64,000 nucleotides of DNA, taken from Pantoea cypripedii (lineage in GTDB: Bacteria > Pseudomonadota > Gammaproteobacteria > Enterobacterales > Enterobacteriaceae). The position numbers and the translations under genes are program-made. Below the pieces are notes generated by a model. The model searched no databases. It was not told the DNA's origin and saw nothing but the letters and a program-made list of their open reading frames with translations. Shown piece by piece: positions 43,489 to 52,399 of the stretch; the stretch's first letter is position 1; the number at the start of each line of letters is the position of its first letter. The DNA lies in NCBI RefSeq assembly GCF_011395035.1, contig NZ_CP024768.1, forward strand, positions 62,001-126,000. Reading direction: 5' to 3'.

Positions 43489-45036
43489 ATGAAAAATCTC
43501 TATGCGCTCGGCCTGCAACAGGTTCAGCAGGAATTAATTACGCTGCAAACGCCAGGGCTTTACTGGATAACCTGCCAAAGGCCAGAGGATGCGCGATCGT
43601 TGCTGCGTCAGGTAGTTAGTCATCAGCAGGCGGTCACCCTGATAAGCGCGGGTGAAAAACCGGCTGCGTTGCTGACCCCGGAACCGTTAAGCGGACCGGC
43701 ACGCATTCCGTTATTTTCGCTGCCGTCGAATAAATCCAGCCTGTTACAATTGGTTAATGATTTTGCGCGCGTGTTGAATAGAAAAAATGGGCTGCTGCTG
43801 TTTTTTAGTAATACCGCGCAGTGGGAAAAATTATCACCGGATGAGTTGACCCTCTGGCTGAAACGAATGCGTCGGCTGTTAATGGAAAAACAAATGACGT
43901 TGCTGGTAATAACTTCTGGTACATCAATAATTAACCTGCGCAATCATTTGCAGCGTTATTTTCGCCAGGTTGATGGTGTCGCGCATTTAGAGTATGAACA
44001 GGATAGCTGGCAATATCGAATTAACTGGTGGTATTCCGCCGATCGTTTGTTGGCCGACCGCGCTATCCGGCTCAATTTCCTCGATCAACAATTTATCGCT
44101 GCCAGCGAGGCAGAACAAAATATTCCGCTCAGCCTCAATGATGAGAATCAATTTCTCGCTGAGGAAAGCGTGCTGGAAGGAGCGCCACCACTGTCCGCGC
44201 AGTGGCGATTGTTTAGCAATAATGATGGGGTGTATACCCGCGCGCAGCAGGCCAACGCGGCCACGGTGATCTTCAGCCTCGCCAATAACCACGACATCAA
44301 TACCCTGGCAAAAATGGTCCATAGTTTGCGTCGCTCGCGCGGTAACGCACTGAAAATTGTGGTGCGGGAGATGAATACCAGCCTGCGCTACAGCGACGAA
44401 CGCCTGCTGCTGGCGTGCGGTATCAATGCCATTGTGCCGACAGCGGCAACCCTGTCGCGTTTTCTGACCACGCTGGAAGGGATTCAGGGCCAGCAGTTTA
44501 CCCGCCATGTACCGGCGGACCTCCCGGCGTTGATGCAGGCGTTGCAGCCGTTACAGCAACGCGGTTATCTGCCGCTGGAGGGGTTTTGCCGCGCGGTGCA
44601 AAAGCTGATGAAAAATACGCTGCTGCCAGAAAACGATAAAGGATTGATGGTGGCGCTACGTCCGGTACCCCAGCTGAAACCGGAACAGGTGCTGACCCTG
44701 TGTAAGCCCCGTCGTTTTGGCGACCTGGTGACACAGCGTGATGACCGTATCTACCTGTTCCTTTCCTCCTGTCGTTTTAACGATTTGGATATTGCGTTGA
44801 AATCTATTTTTTCGCTGCCCCATGACGAGTTGTTCAGCAACCGTATGGTGTGGTTTGAGGACAACCAGATTGTGTCGGAAGTACATAAAATGAGCCAGCT
44901 GACGCCGGTGACGCAGCATGATCTGCCAGCCGTGCCGGTGGCGATTAACCCGGAGCCGTCCCCCTCTGCGCCTCATCCGCGCGCGGCGCAGGTTCCCCAG
45001 CCGATTACCCTGAACATTGACGGAGTACCGCGCTGA
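43489..45036 (+). CDS. bcsE: c-di-GMP-binding cellulose biosynthesis protein BcsE
   Basis: This 515-residue protein (E. coli 523) has an inactive receiver/NTPase-like N-terminal part and a C-terminal GIL domain with the c-di-GMP-binding RxGD motif at residues 409-412 (RFGD in KPRRFGDLV). It binds BcsF at the membrane and the BcsRQ complex, boosting cellulose output. The start at ATG 43489 is 199 bp from the divergent bcsR. It overlaps bcsF by 1 nt (TGATG). Confidence 0.94.
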   Translation: MKNLYALGLQQVQQELITLQTPGLYWITCQRPEDARSLLRQVVSHQQAVTLISAGEKPAALLTPEPLSGPARIPLFSLPSNKSSLLQLVNDFARVLNRKNGLLLFFSNTAQWEKLSPDELTLWLKRMRRLLMEKQMTLLVITSGTSIINLRNHLQRYFRQVDGVAHLEYEQDSWQYRINWWYSADRLLADRAIRLNFLDQQFIAASEAEQNIPLSLNDENQFLAEESVLEGAPPLSAQWRLFSNNDGVYTRAQQANAATVIFSLANNHDINTLAKMVHSLRRSRGNALKIVVREMNTSLRYSDERLLLACGINAIVPTAATLSRFLTTLEGIQGQQFTRHVPADLPALMQALQPLQQRGYLPLEGFCRAVQKLMKNTLLPENDKGLMVALRPVPQLKPEQVLTLCKPRRFGDLVTQRDDRIYLFLSSCRFNDLDIALKSIFSLPHDELFSNRMVWFEDNQIVSEVHKMSQLTPVTQHDLPAVPVAINPEPSPSAPHPRAAQVPQPITLNIDGVPR

Positions 45037-45224
45037 TGACACTTATGGACTGGGTACAGGTCATCATCCTGCTGTTAGTGATTCTGTTATTTCTTAAATC
45101 CCTGTTGGTCCGCTGGCTACCGCGCAGCAGTAATAGCTTGCTGATGCGCCTGCTGCCCGCTCGTGCGCTGAAGTCGGAAGGTGTCTGGCAACGGAATACA
45201 ACCAAAACGGATACCAAACCGTAA
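45036..45224 (+). CDS. bcsF: Membrane anchor protein BcsF
   Basis: This 62-residue protein has one N-terminal transmembrane helix (residues about 6-24, VQVIILLLVILLFLKSLLV) and a basic cytoplasmic tail. It matches BcsF in size, topology and position. In E. coli it recruits BcsE to the membrane and links it to BcsG. It is coupled on both sides by 1-nt overlaps. Confidence 0.9.
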   Translation: MTLMDWVQVIILLLVILLFLKSLLVRWLPRSSNSLLMRLLPARALKSEGVWQRNTTKTDTKP

Positions 45225-46861
45225 TGAGCGATAAAAAATCTTTGGCAAGCGGCTGGTGGCGTGGACTCGGCGGCTGGAATTTCTATTTTCTGCTTAAGTT
45301 TGGCCTGCTGTGGTATGGCTACCTGAACTTTCATGCGCTGAGCAACCTGGTGTTTCTCGCGTGGCTGCTGTTTCCGCTGCCATCGCTGCGCTGGCACCGG
45401 CTGCGGAACTGGGTATCACTGCCGATAGGCTTTGGTCTGTTCTGGCACGATACCTGGCTGCCGGGTCTGAACTCGATTCTCAGCCAGGGCGATCAGGTGG
45501 CGGGTTTCTCCACTGCCTACCTGCTGGATCTGCTTGACCGTTTTATCAACTGGGAGATGATTGGCGCAGCCTTTGTGCTGCTGGTGCTGTATCTGTTTGT
45601 CGCACAATGGATCCGCATCACGGTGCTGGTGTCGGTGGCGCTGATTGGGCTGAATGTCGTCAACATTGCCGGTCCCTCTTTCACTCTGCTGCCCGGTAAA
45701 GCCGCCACGCCAGAGGTGGTGCTGAATGATCAGCCCGCCGTGGCGGGTAAAACGCCGGATGCACTCGATCAATCTGCGCCGCCGACCAGTGCCAATCTGA
45801 CCGCCTGGCTCAACCGTTTTTACGACAGCGAACGCCAGCGCGTCACCCATTTCCCGGACAGCCTGCCTGCGGATTCACAGCCGTTCGATATTCTGGTGAT
45901 CAACATTTGTTCGTTGTCGTGGTCCGATCTGGATGTGGCTCAGCTGCGCAATCATCCGCTGTGGCACCACTTCGACATCATGCTGGATAATTACAACTCG
46001 GCCACCGGCTATAGCGGCCCGGCGGGGATTCGTTTGCTGCGCGCCAGCTGCGGACAGGCCTCGCACAGCAATCTGTACAAGGCCACCGATCAGCGTTGTT
46101 ACCTGTTTGATAACCTGGCCAAACTCGGTTTCAAACAGGAACTGATGATGGACCATACCGGCGTGTTCGGTAACTATCTGAAAGAGTTGCGTGATTATGG
46201 CGATATGCAGGCTCCGCTGATGTCGCAAAATGGTATCGCGCCAGAGTTGACCTCGTTTGATGGCTCGACGGTGTTTAACGATGGCCAACTGATGCAGCGC
46301 TGGCTGGATGAACGCAGCAAGAGTAACGATGCGCGCAGCGCCACCTTCTATAACCTGATCCCGCTGCATGACGGCACACGCGAACTGGGCAGCACCCGCA
46401 CTGCGCCCTGGCAACCGCGTGCCAAAGTGTTGTTTGATCAGCTGGATACCTTCCTGACCAATCTGGAGAAATCCGGGCGGCGCGTGATGGTGCTGGTGGT
46501 GCCAGAGCATGGTGCTGCGTTGCAGGGCGATAAGATGCAGATGTCCGGTTTGCGTGATATCCCCAGCCCGTCAATTACCCATGTGCCGGTGGGGATCAGT
46601 TTTGTCGGGATGAAGGCACCGCATCAGGGCCAGCCCCTGACCATCAATACGCCAACCAGCATGCTGGCACTTTCAGAGATTATTTCCCGCGTGGTGGATG
46701 GCCAGGTATTTAATGCGCCGAATGTGAATATGTCAGCGCTGACCGATAATCTGCCGCAAACGCCGGTGGTCTCGGAAAACGATAATGCGGTGGTGATGAT
46801 GTATCAGGGCAAACCCTGGATTCGCCTTAATGGCGGCGATTGGGTGGCTTATCCACAATAG
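45224..46861 (+). CDS. bcsG: Cellulose phosphoethanolamine transferase BcsG
   Basis: This 545-residue inner-membrane protein has about five N-terminal helices and a periplasmic alkaline-phosphatase-like domain. The nucleophile is Ser264 in ATGYSGPAG. Conserved metal/disulfide residues include INICSLSWSD, LRASCGQ with QRCYLFD, and the VVPEHGAAL motif. It adds phosphoethanolamine to cellulose, the modification known for E. coli and Salmonella type II operons. Presence of bcsEFG therefore predicts pEtN-cellulose from operon II. Confidence 0.94.
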   Translation: MSDKKSLASGWWRGLGGWNFYFLLKFGLLWYGYLNFHALSNLVFLAWLLFPLPSLRWHRLRNWVSLPIGFGLFWHDTWLPGLNSILSQGDQVAGFSTAYLLDLLDRFINWEMIGAAFVLLVLYLFVAQWIRITVLVSVALIGLNVVNIAGPSFTLLPGKAATPEVVLNDQPAVAGKTPDALDQSAPPTSANLTAWLNRFYDSERQRVTHFPDSLPADSQPFDILVINICSLSWSDLDVAQLRNHPLWHHFDIMLDNYNSATGYSGPAGIRLLRASCGQASHSNLYKATDQRCYLFDNLAKLGFKQELMMDHTGVFGNYLKELRDYGDMQAPLMSQNGIAPELTSFDGSTVFNDGQLMQRWLDERSKSNDARSATFYNLIPLHDGTRELGSTRTAPWQPRAKVLFDQLDTFLTNLEKSGRRVMVLVVPEHGAALQGDKMQMSGLRDIPSPSITHVPVGISFVGMKAPHQGQPLTINTPTSMLALSEIISRVVDGQVFNAPNVNMSALTDNLPQTPVVSENDNAVVMMYQGKPWIRLNGGDWVAYPQ

Positions 46862-46878
46862 CAATTCACGCTAAAAAC

Positions 46879-46957
46879 GCGCGATAAATCGCGCCGCTAC
46901 CAATGATTGCACCTACCGTAGCGGCGCAATTTATTGCGCATTGTTGTAGCGGTGCGT
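46879..46957. repeat. REP-like cluster after bcsG
   Basis: Units lie at 46879-46900 (minus) and 46918-46939 (plus, AATT variant), plus a truncated head GTAGCGGTGCG at 46946-46956. No other terminator was found after bcsG, so the REPs may mark or protect the mRNA end. Confidence 0.8.
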
Positions 46958-47101
46958 TCATTAATCCGAATAATGTCTTTTATCCCTTCTCCCGCCGATT
47001 TTGCGACTTTCTCCCGGCGAAAAAAAACCGTGATCTGGGATATACTTGCTGCGCATTTTCCTGTCTGATAACACGGCTAAGAGTTGCCAGGAGAGATTTT
47101 G

Positions 47102-49114
47102 TTGCGCGTCAGTCGTTCCTTAACGATTAAGCAGATGGCCACAGTCTCCACCGTGGCGTTGGTTACCATCTGTATTTTTATCGTCATCCAGCTATTTCAT
47201 TTTGTGCAGCAGCGCAGGATTGACTACGCCCAGCAGATGGAGAACGTGGCGCATACCGTGCGCCAGCCGCTGTCCGAAGCGGTGTTAAAAGCCGATATTC
47301 CCCAGGCCGAACGCATTCTTAATACCCTGAAACCGGCAGGCATTCTGTCACGCGCCGATGTGGTGCTGCCCAATGCGTTTCAGGCGCTGCACGCGGATTT
47401 TGAAGTTGAGAAACCGATACCGCGACTGGTGGCGCGTTTATTTGAGTTACCGGTACAAATTACGCTGCCACTTTATTCGGTAGAACGTACCGGGCTACCG
47501 AAGCCGATTGCCTACCTGGTATTACAGGCTGATTCATCCCGGGTCTATCAGTTCATCCTCAGTACCCTGGCGACGATGATCACCACCTATCTGCTGCTGG
47601 CGCTGATTTTGTCAGTATCCATCAGCTGGTGTATCAACCGGCTGGTGGTGCATCCGCTACGCAATATTTCGCGTGATTTGCAGGAGCTACCGCCGCAGTC
47701 AATCCTGACGCATAAGCTGACGCTGCCCAACAATCACCGCGACGACGAAATTGGTATGTTGATCCGCAGTTATAATCGTAACCAGCAGGTACTGGAGTCG
47801 ATTCACGATGAAATGAGCCGACTGACCACGCATTTTGCCGTCACCGATTTGCCGAACCGCGCGTTGTTTCTGGCCCTGCTCGATCAGCATCTCAGCCACC
47901 CGCATCGTCATAATCCCTGGGGGGTGATGGTGATCCGCATCGAAACCTTGCAGGACGCGAACGGGGTGTTGAGCGATGACCAGCGCGACACCCTGATGCT
48001 GACGCTGGTGGAGAAAATTCGCAGCACTATCGATGACCATACGCTGCTGGCACAAACCGGACCCAGCGACTTCGCGTTGCTGATGAAGCGTGCGCACAAC
48101 CCCTTTCGATCGATGCGGCTGGCACGCAATCTGATGATGCGCATCAACCAGCCGGTCAACCTGCAACAATTGCAGCTGCGGCCTAACGCCAGCATTGGCC
48201 TCGCGTTACATGACGACTCCCCCATTACCGCCAGTGAACAACTTGATCGCGCCACTTCGGCGATGATGTCGGCGCGTCACCAGGGGAAAAACCAGATCCT
48301 GTTCTTCGACCCGGCGCTGACCGAGCGGGCGCAGAAGCGCTTAACCCAGGAGCATGACATTTTGCAGGGGTTGCAGGATGAAGAGTTTGCGCTGTATCTG
48401 CAGCCGCAAATCAATATGGCGACCGGGGAGCTGGCCGGAGCAGAAGCGCTGTTGCGCATGCGTCAGCCTGATGGCAGCTGGGGGTTATCGGAAGAGTTTA
48501 TCGCCAGCGCTGAAGAAATTGGTGTAATTGCCTCAATTGGCCGCTGGGTGTTTGAAGAATCCTGCCGCATTATCGCCGCGTGGCAAAAGCAGGGCATTAA
48601 TATCCCGCTCAGCGTCAATATCTCGGCGGTGCAGCTGCGCGACCCCAGCGTGGTCAGTCATTTGCAAGGGCTGCTGGCGCGCCATCGTATTACGCCGGGC
48701 AACTTTGTGCTGGAGATTACCGAAACCGCTCAGATTGGCGATGCAGAGCAGGCGATGGCGTTGCTGCGGATGCTCCAGCAGACCGGTGTGGCCGTCGCAC
48801 TGGATGATTTCGGGATGGGCTATTCCAACCTCAACTATCTGCATCAGTTCAAAGCGTTGCCGGTGAATAAGTTAAAGATGGATCGCAGCTTTGTTGCCGT
48901 TCTGCCGGATGATGACACCATGGTACGCATCGTGGCCGCTATCGCGGATATTATCCATCTGGATGTGATTGCCGAAGGGGTGGAAACCGCTGAACAACGT
49001 GACTGGCTGCTGGCACGCGGCATCACCATTGGTCAGGGCTATCTCTACGCCGAGGCGCTGCCGCTGCATGTCTTTAATCAACGCTGGCTTGACAAGTTAT
49101 CACCCACCGAATAA
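47102..49114 (+). CDS. pdeK: c-di-GMP phosphodiesterase PdeK (YhjK)
   Basis: The protein has 670 residues. The start is the TTG at 47102, with AGGAG 8 nt upstream; the protein then begins RVSRSLTIKQM exactly as E. coli YhjK. No closer ATG exists. Domains are a membrane helix (about 12-32), a periplasmic sensor region, and a second helix (about 155-180) with HAMP. A degenerate GGDEF domain (SDF in place of GGDEF) and a C-terminal EAL domain follow. The EAL keeps its catalytic residues (EALLRM, NIS, EITET, LDDFGMGYSNL, KMDRSF, AEGVET), so it should hydrolyse c-di-GMP. It adjoins the cellulose genes, whose synthases need c-di-GMP. Confidence 0.9.
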   Translation: MRVSRSLTIKQMATVSTVALVTICIFIVIQLFHFVQQRRIDYAQQMENVAHTVRQPLSEAVLKADIPQAERILNTLKPAGILSRADVVLPNAFQALHADFEVEKPIPRLVARLFELPVQITLPLYSVERTGLPKPIAYLVLQADSSRVYQFILSTLATMITTYLLLALILSVSISWCINRLVVHPLRNISRDLQELPPQSILTHKLTLPNNHRDDEIGMLIRSYNRNQQVLESIHDEMSRLTTHFAVTDLPNRALFLALLDQHLSHPHRHNPWGVMVIRIETLQDANGVLSDDQRDTLMLTLVEKIRSTIDDHTLLAQTGPSDFALLMKRAHNPFRSMRLARNLMMRINQPVNLQQLQLRPNASIGLALHDDSPITASEQLDRATSAMMSARHQGKNQILFFDPALTERAQKRLTQEHDILQGLQDEEFALYLQPQINMATGELAGAEALLRMRQPDGSWGLSEEFIASAEEIGVIASIGRWVFEESCRIIAAWQKQGINIPLSVNISAVQLRDPSVVSHLQGLLARHRITPGNFVLEITETAQIGDAEQAMALLRMLQQTGVAVALDDFGMGYSNLNYLHQFKALPVNKLKMDRSFVAVLPDDDTMVRIVAAIADIIHLDVIAEGVETAEQRDWLLARGITIGQGYLYAEALPLHVFNQRWLDKLSPTE

Positions 49115-49356
49115 TCACCTGATTGATTGATTTTCCTTGCGAAATAGCACAACTCTGGTTTGCTGAAGCGTTTCAGTTCATAGTTAGAGTTTTGTAACTT
49201 TTGTAAGGAATGTAACCCTATATTAATCCTGTTAACCGGATGTTATTTTCCCTGAGGTCGGCAGGGTCTTCTCCGATGATCCTGTGGCAGCACGACATCG
49301 CTCCATCAATACATTACATAAATGACGGTGAAATCCGTCTTCACTGGACACCTGTT

Positions 49357-50643
49357 ATGAAAACCTCGCTGTTTAAAAGCCTCTATTTTCAGGTGCTGGT
49401 TGCCATTGGCATCGGCGTTCTGTTAGGCCATTTTTATCCTGAGTTAGGCGCGCAGATGAAGCCGCTCGGGGATGGCTTTGTTAAGTTGATCAAGATGATC
49501 ATCGCCCCCGTGATTTTCTGTACGGTGGTGACCGGTATTGCCGGCATGGAGAGCATGAAAGCAGTTGGGCGGACTGGCGCGGTTGCGCTGCTCTATTTTG
49601 AAATTGTCAGCACCATCGCGCTGATTATCGGCCTGATTGTGGTCAACGTGATTCAGCCGGGCGCGGGAATGAACATTGACCCTGCCACGCTGGATGCCAA
49701 AGCAGTGGCGGTTTATGCCCAGCAGGCGGAACAGCAGGGCGTGGTTGCCTTCCTGCTGGATGTGATCCCGAACAGTGTGATCGGTGCCTTTGCCAGCGGC
49801 AACATCCTGCAGGTGCTGTTGTTCGCGATTTTATTCGGTTTTGCTCTGCATCGCCTCGGTGATAAAGGCACGCTGATTTTTAACGTGATCGAAAGCTTCT
49901 CTAAAACCATCTTTGGCATCATCAATATGATTATGCGTCTGGCTCCGATTGGTGCTTTCGGTGCCATGGCTTTCACCATCGGGAAATACGGGGTCGGCTC
50001 GCTGGTGCAGCTCGGCCAGCTGATTATTTGTTTCTATATCACCTGTATTTTGTTCGTGGTGGTGGTGCTGGGGCTGATTGCCCGCGTTGCCGGTTTCAAC
50101 ATCTTTAAATTCGTGGCTTACATCAAAGAAGAGTTGCTGATCGTGCTGGGCACCTCCTCCTCAGAATCCGCGCTGCCGCGTATGCTGGATAAGATGGAAC
50201 GCCTCGGGTGTAAGAAATCGGTGGTGGGGCTGGTGATCCCAACGGGTTACTCGTTTAACCTTGACGGCACCTCTATTTATCTGACGATGGCCGCGGTGTT
50301 TATCGCTCAGGCGACCAACGCCCATATGGACGTCTTCCATCAAGTCACTCTTCTGGTGGTGCTGCTGTTGTCATCGAAGGGCGCAGCGGGTGTGACCGGC
50401 AGTGGCTTTATCGTGTTGGCTGCGACCTTGTCGGCGGTAGGGCATCTGCCGGTGGCGGGTCTGGCGCTGATTCTGGGCATTGACCGTTTTATGTCCGAAG
50501 CGCGTGCATTGACTAACCTCGTCGGTAACGGTGTGGCGACGGTGGTGGTCGCGAAGTGGGTCGGCCAGCTGGATGAGCAGCAATTGCAGGAGACGCTTTC
50601 TTCAGCGAAAAAGGTAAAAAACGCACCAGAATCTTCACTGTAA
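49357..50643 (+). CDS. dctA: C4-dicarboxylate transporter DctA
   Basis: This 428-residue DAACS-family symporter takes up succinate, fumarate, malate and aspartate with protons or sodium under aerobic conditions. The start at ATG 49357 matches E. coli DctA (MKTSLFKSLYFQVL). An in-frame start at 49240 would add a polar leader. Signatures are the serine-rich LGTSSSESALPRML re-entrant loop, the NLDGTSIY motif and DRFMSEARALTNLVGN. The 242-bp upstream region carries the promoter; no DcuR or CRP site was assigned with confidence. Confidence 0.96.
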   Translation: MKTSLFKSLYFQVLVAIGIGVLLGHFYPELGAQMKPLGDGFVKLIKMIIAPVIFCTVVTGIAGMESMKAVGRTGAVALLYFEIVSTIALIIGLIVVNVIQPGAGMNIDPATLDAKAVAVYAQQAEQQGVVAFLLDVIPNSVIGAFASGNILQVLLFAILFGFALHRLGDKGTLIFNVIESFSKTIFGIINMIMRLAPIGAFGAMAFTIGKYGVGSLVQLGQLIICFYITCILFVVVVLGLIARVAGFNIFKFVAYIKEELLIVLGTSSSESALPRMLDKMERLGCKKSVVGLVIPTGYSFNLDGTSIYLTMAAVFIAQATNAHMDVFHQVTLLVVLLLSSKGAAGVTGSGFIVLAATLSAVGHLPVAGLALILGIDRFMSEARALTNLVGNGVATVVVAKWVGQLDEQQLQETLSSAKKVKNAPESSL

Positions 50644-50669
50644 AGCAGCAATTGCGTTAATTTGCCGGG

Positions 50670-50706
50670 AAATGCCCGCTGTGACTTGCCCTCACAGCGG
50701 GCATTT
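50670..50706 (+). terminator. Terminator hairpin of dctA
   Basis: AAATGCCCGCTGTGA and TCACAGCGGGCATTT form a perfect 15-bp stem with a 7-nt loop, 27 nt after the dctA stop. The A-rich and T-rich ends make it usable on both strands. Confidence 0.85.
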
Positions 50707-50887
50707 GCATAATAAACCCCATTGATTTTTTTCCCGGTTTTTCACCTCGTTGCGCGACTTCCTGGCCATCTTGTGGTCAAAGAGTCAGTTGAAGAATAAA
50801 CGTGGCGGCAAACTGCCGCACTGGTCGCCCTTCGCGCGACCAAACGTGCCGTGATAACGAGTGTTGATCTGTTTGATAGGGGTTCAC

Positions 50888-52396
50888 ATGCAGGGCACCA
50901 GAATTCGGCTTTTGGTTGGCGGATGGCTGCTGGCGGCATCCGGTTTCAGCGTCCACGCCGAAACGCTCCAGCCTGATCCCGCCTGGCAGGAAGGCAAACT
51001 GGACAATGGTTTTAGCTGGCAGCTGCTGACTACGCCGCAGCGTCCCAGCGACCGTATTGAGCTACGCCTGATCGTTAATACCGGTTCGCTGGTGGAGAGT
51101 GCACAGCAAACCGGTTTCAGCCATTTGTTACCGCGTCTGGCGTTGGTGCATAACGCCGCGCTCGACACCAATCAGCAACGTGCGCTGTGGCAGCAGGCGA
51201 TGGATCCTCATCGTCCCTTACCACCGGCGATTTCGTCGTATGATTTCACCCAATACAATCTGAGCCTGCCCAATAACCGGCCGGAACTGCTGAAAGAAGC
51301 GCTGAGCTGGCTGTCGGCAACTGCAGGCAAAATGACGCTGAATGAACAGGTGGTGGCAAGCGCGCTGAGCGCGTCCGATCCCATCGCCACCTGGCCACCC
51401 AATACCCAGGATGTCTGGTGGCGCTACCGCCTGAAAGGTTCTGCGCTGCTGGCGCACGACCCCGGCCAGCAGCCGCGTGCGCCGGTGGATATTGCGCAGC
51501 TGAAAAGTTTCTATCAACAGTGGTACACGCCTGATGCCATGACGCTGTATGTCGTCGGCAATGTCGATAGCCGCAGCCTGGCGGAGCAGATTAATAAAGC
51601 GTTCTCGGCGTTACAGGGCAAACGGCTGTCACCGGCGGCGATGCCGACGCTGTCGCCGCTGCCGCATCAGCCGGTGAACCTGGTGAACGGCGCGATGAAT
51701 CAGGATCGACTGTCGCTGGTATGGGATACCGCGTGGCAGCCGATTCGTGATTCGCAAAACCTGGAACATTACTGGCAGAGTGACCTGGCACGCGAAGCGT
51801 TGTTCTGGCATGTGCAGCGTGCGCTGGGCGATAGCAAAGCGCAAAGCGTGCAGGTGGGCTTCGATTGTCGTGTGCTGTATCAGCGTGCGCAGTGTGCCAT
51901 CAATATGGATAGCCCTAACGCCTCGCTACAGCAGAATATGAATCTGGTGGCGAAAGAACTGGCGGCAGTGCGTGATAAGGGTTTACCGCAGGACGAGTTT
52001 GATGCGCTGATGGCGCAGAAGCTGCTGGAGCTGAACAAACTGTTCGCAACCTATGCGCGTACTGACACGGATATTCTGATGGGGCAGCGCCTGCGCTCGC
52101 AGCAGAATGCGGTGGTCGATATCGCGCCAGAGCAATATCAGAAGCTGCGTCAGGCATTTCTCGGCAGTTTAACCCGCGACCAGCTCAATCAGGAATTGCG
52201 CCAGCAACTGACGCAGGAACTGACCATGGTGCTGATTCAGCCGGAAGGTGAAGCGGAAACGAATGTGAAGATGTTGCAGGAAGGCTGGGATAAAGTGATG
52301 GCCCCGCCAGCGACCCCTGTGACGCCAGCCACACCGGATGATGGCAAAAACGACGGCAATGCCAGCGGTAGCGAGCTGGCTCCACCGTCGTCATAA
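50888..52396 (+). CDS. yhjJ: YhjJ, M16-family peptidase homologue lacking the zinc site
   Basis: This 502-residue periplasmic or secreted protein starts at ATG 50888, giving a signal peptide (IRLLVGGWLLAASGFSVHAE), as in E. coli YhjJ. It has two M16-like halves (INTGSLVES-type opening, WYTPDAMTLYVVGNVD). The HxxEH zinc motif is absent: the corresponding helix reads FSHLLPRL. It is therefore probably not a peptidase. The C-terminal about 30 residues are Pro/Ala/Asp-rich. The role is unknown. Confidence 0.9.
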   Translation: MQGTRIRLLVGGWLLAASGFSVHAETLQPDPAWQEGKLDNGFSWQLLTTPQRPSDRIELRLIVNTGSLVESAQQTGFSHLLPRLALVHNAALDTNQQRALWQQAMDPHRPLPPAISSYDFTQYNLSLPNNRPELLKEALSWLSATAGKMTLNEQVVASALSASDPIATWPPNTQDVWWRYRLKGSALLAHDPGQQPRAPVDIAQLKSFYQQWYTPDAMTLYVVGNVDSRSLAEQINKAFSALQGKRLSPAAMPTLSPLPHQPVNLVNGAMNQDRLSLVWDTAWQPIRDSQNLEHYWQSDLAREALFWHVQRALGDSKAQSVQVGFDCRVLYQRAQCAINMDSPNASLQQNMNLVAKELAAVRDKGLPQDEFDALMAQKLLELNKLFATYARTDTDILMGQRLRSQQNAVVDIAPEQYQKLRQAFLGSLTRDQLNQELRQQLTQELTMVLIQPEGEAETNVKMLQEGWDKVMAPPATPVTPATPDDGKNDGNASGSELAPPSS

Positions 52397-52399
52397 GTC

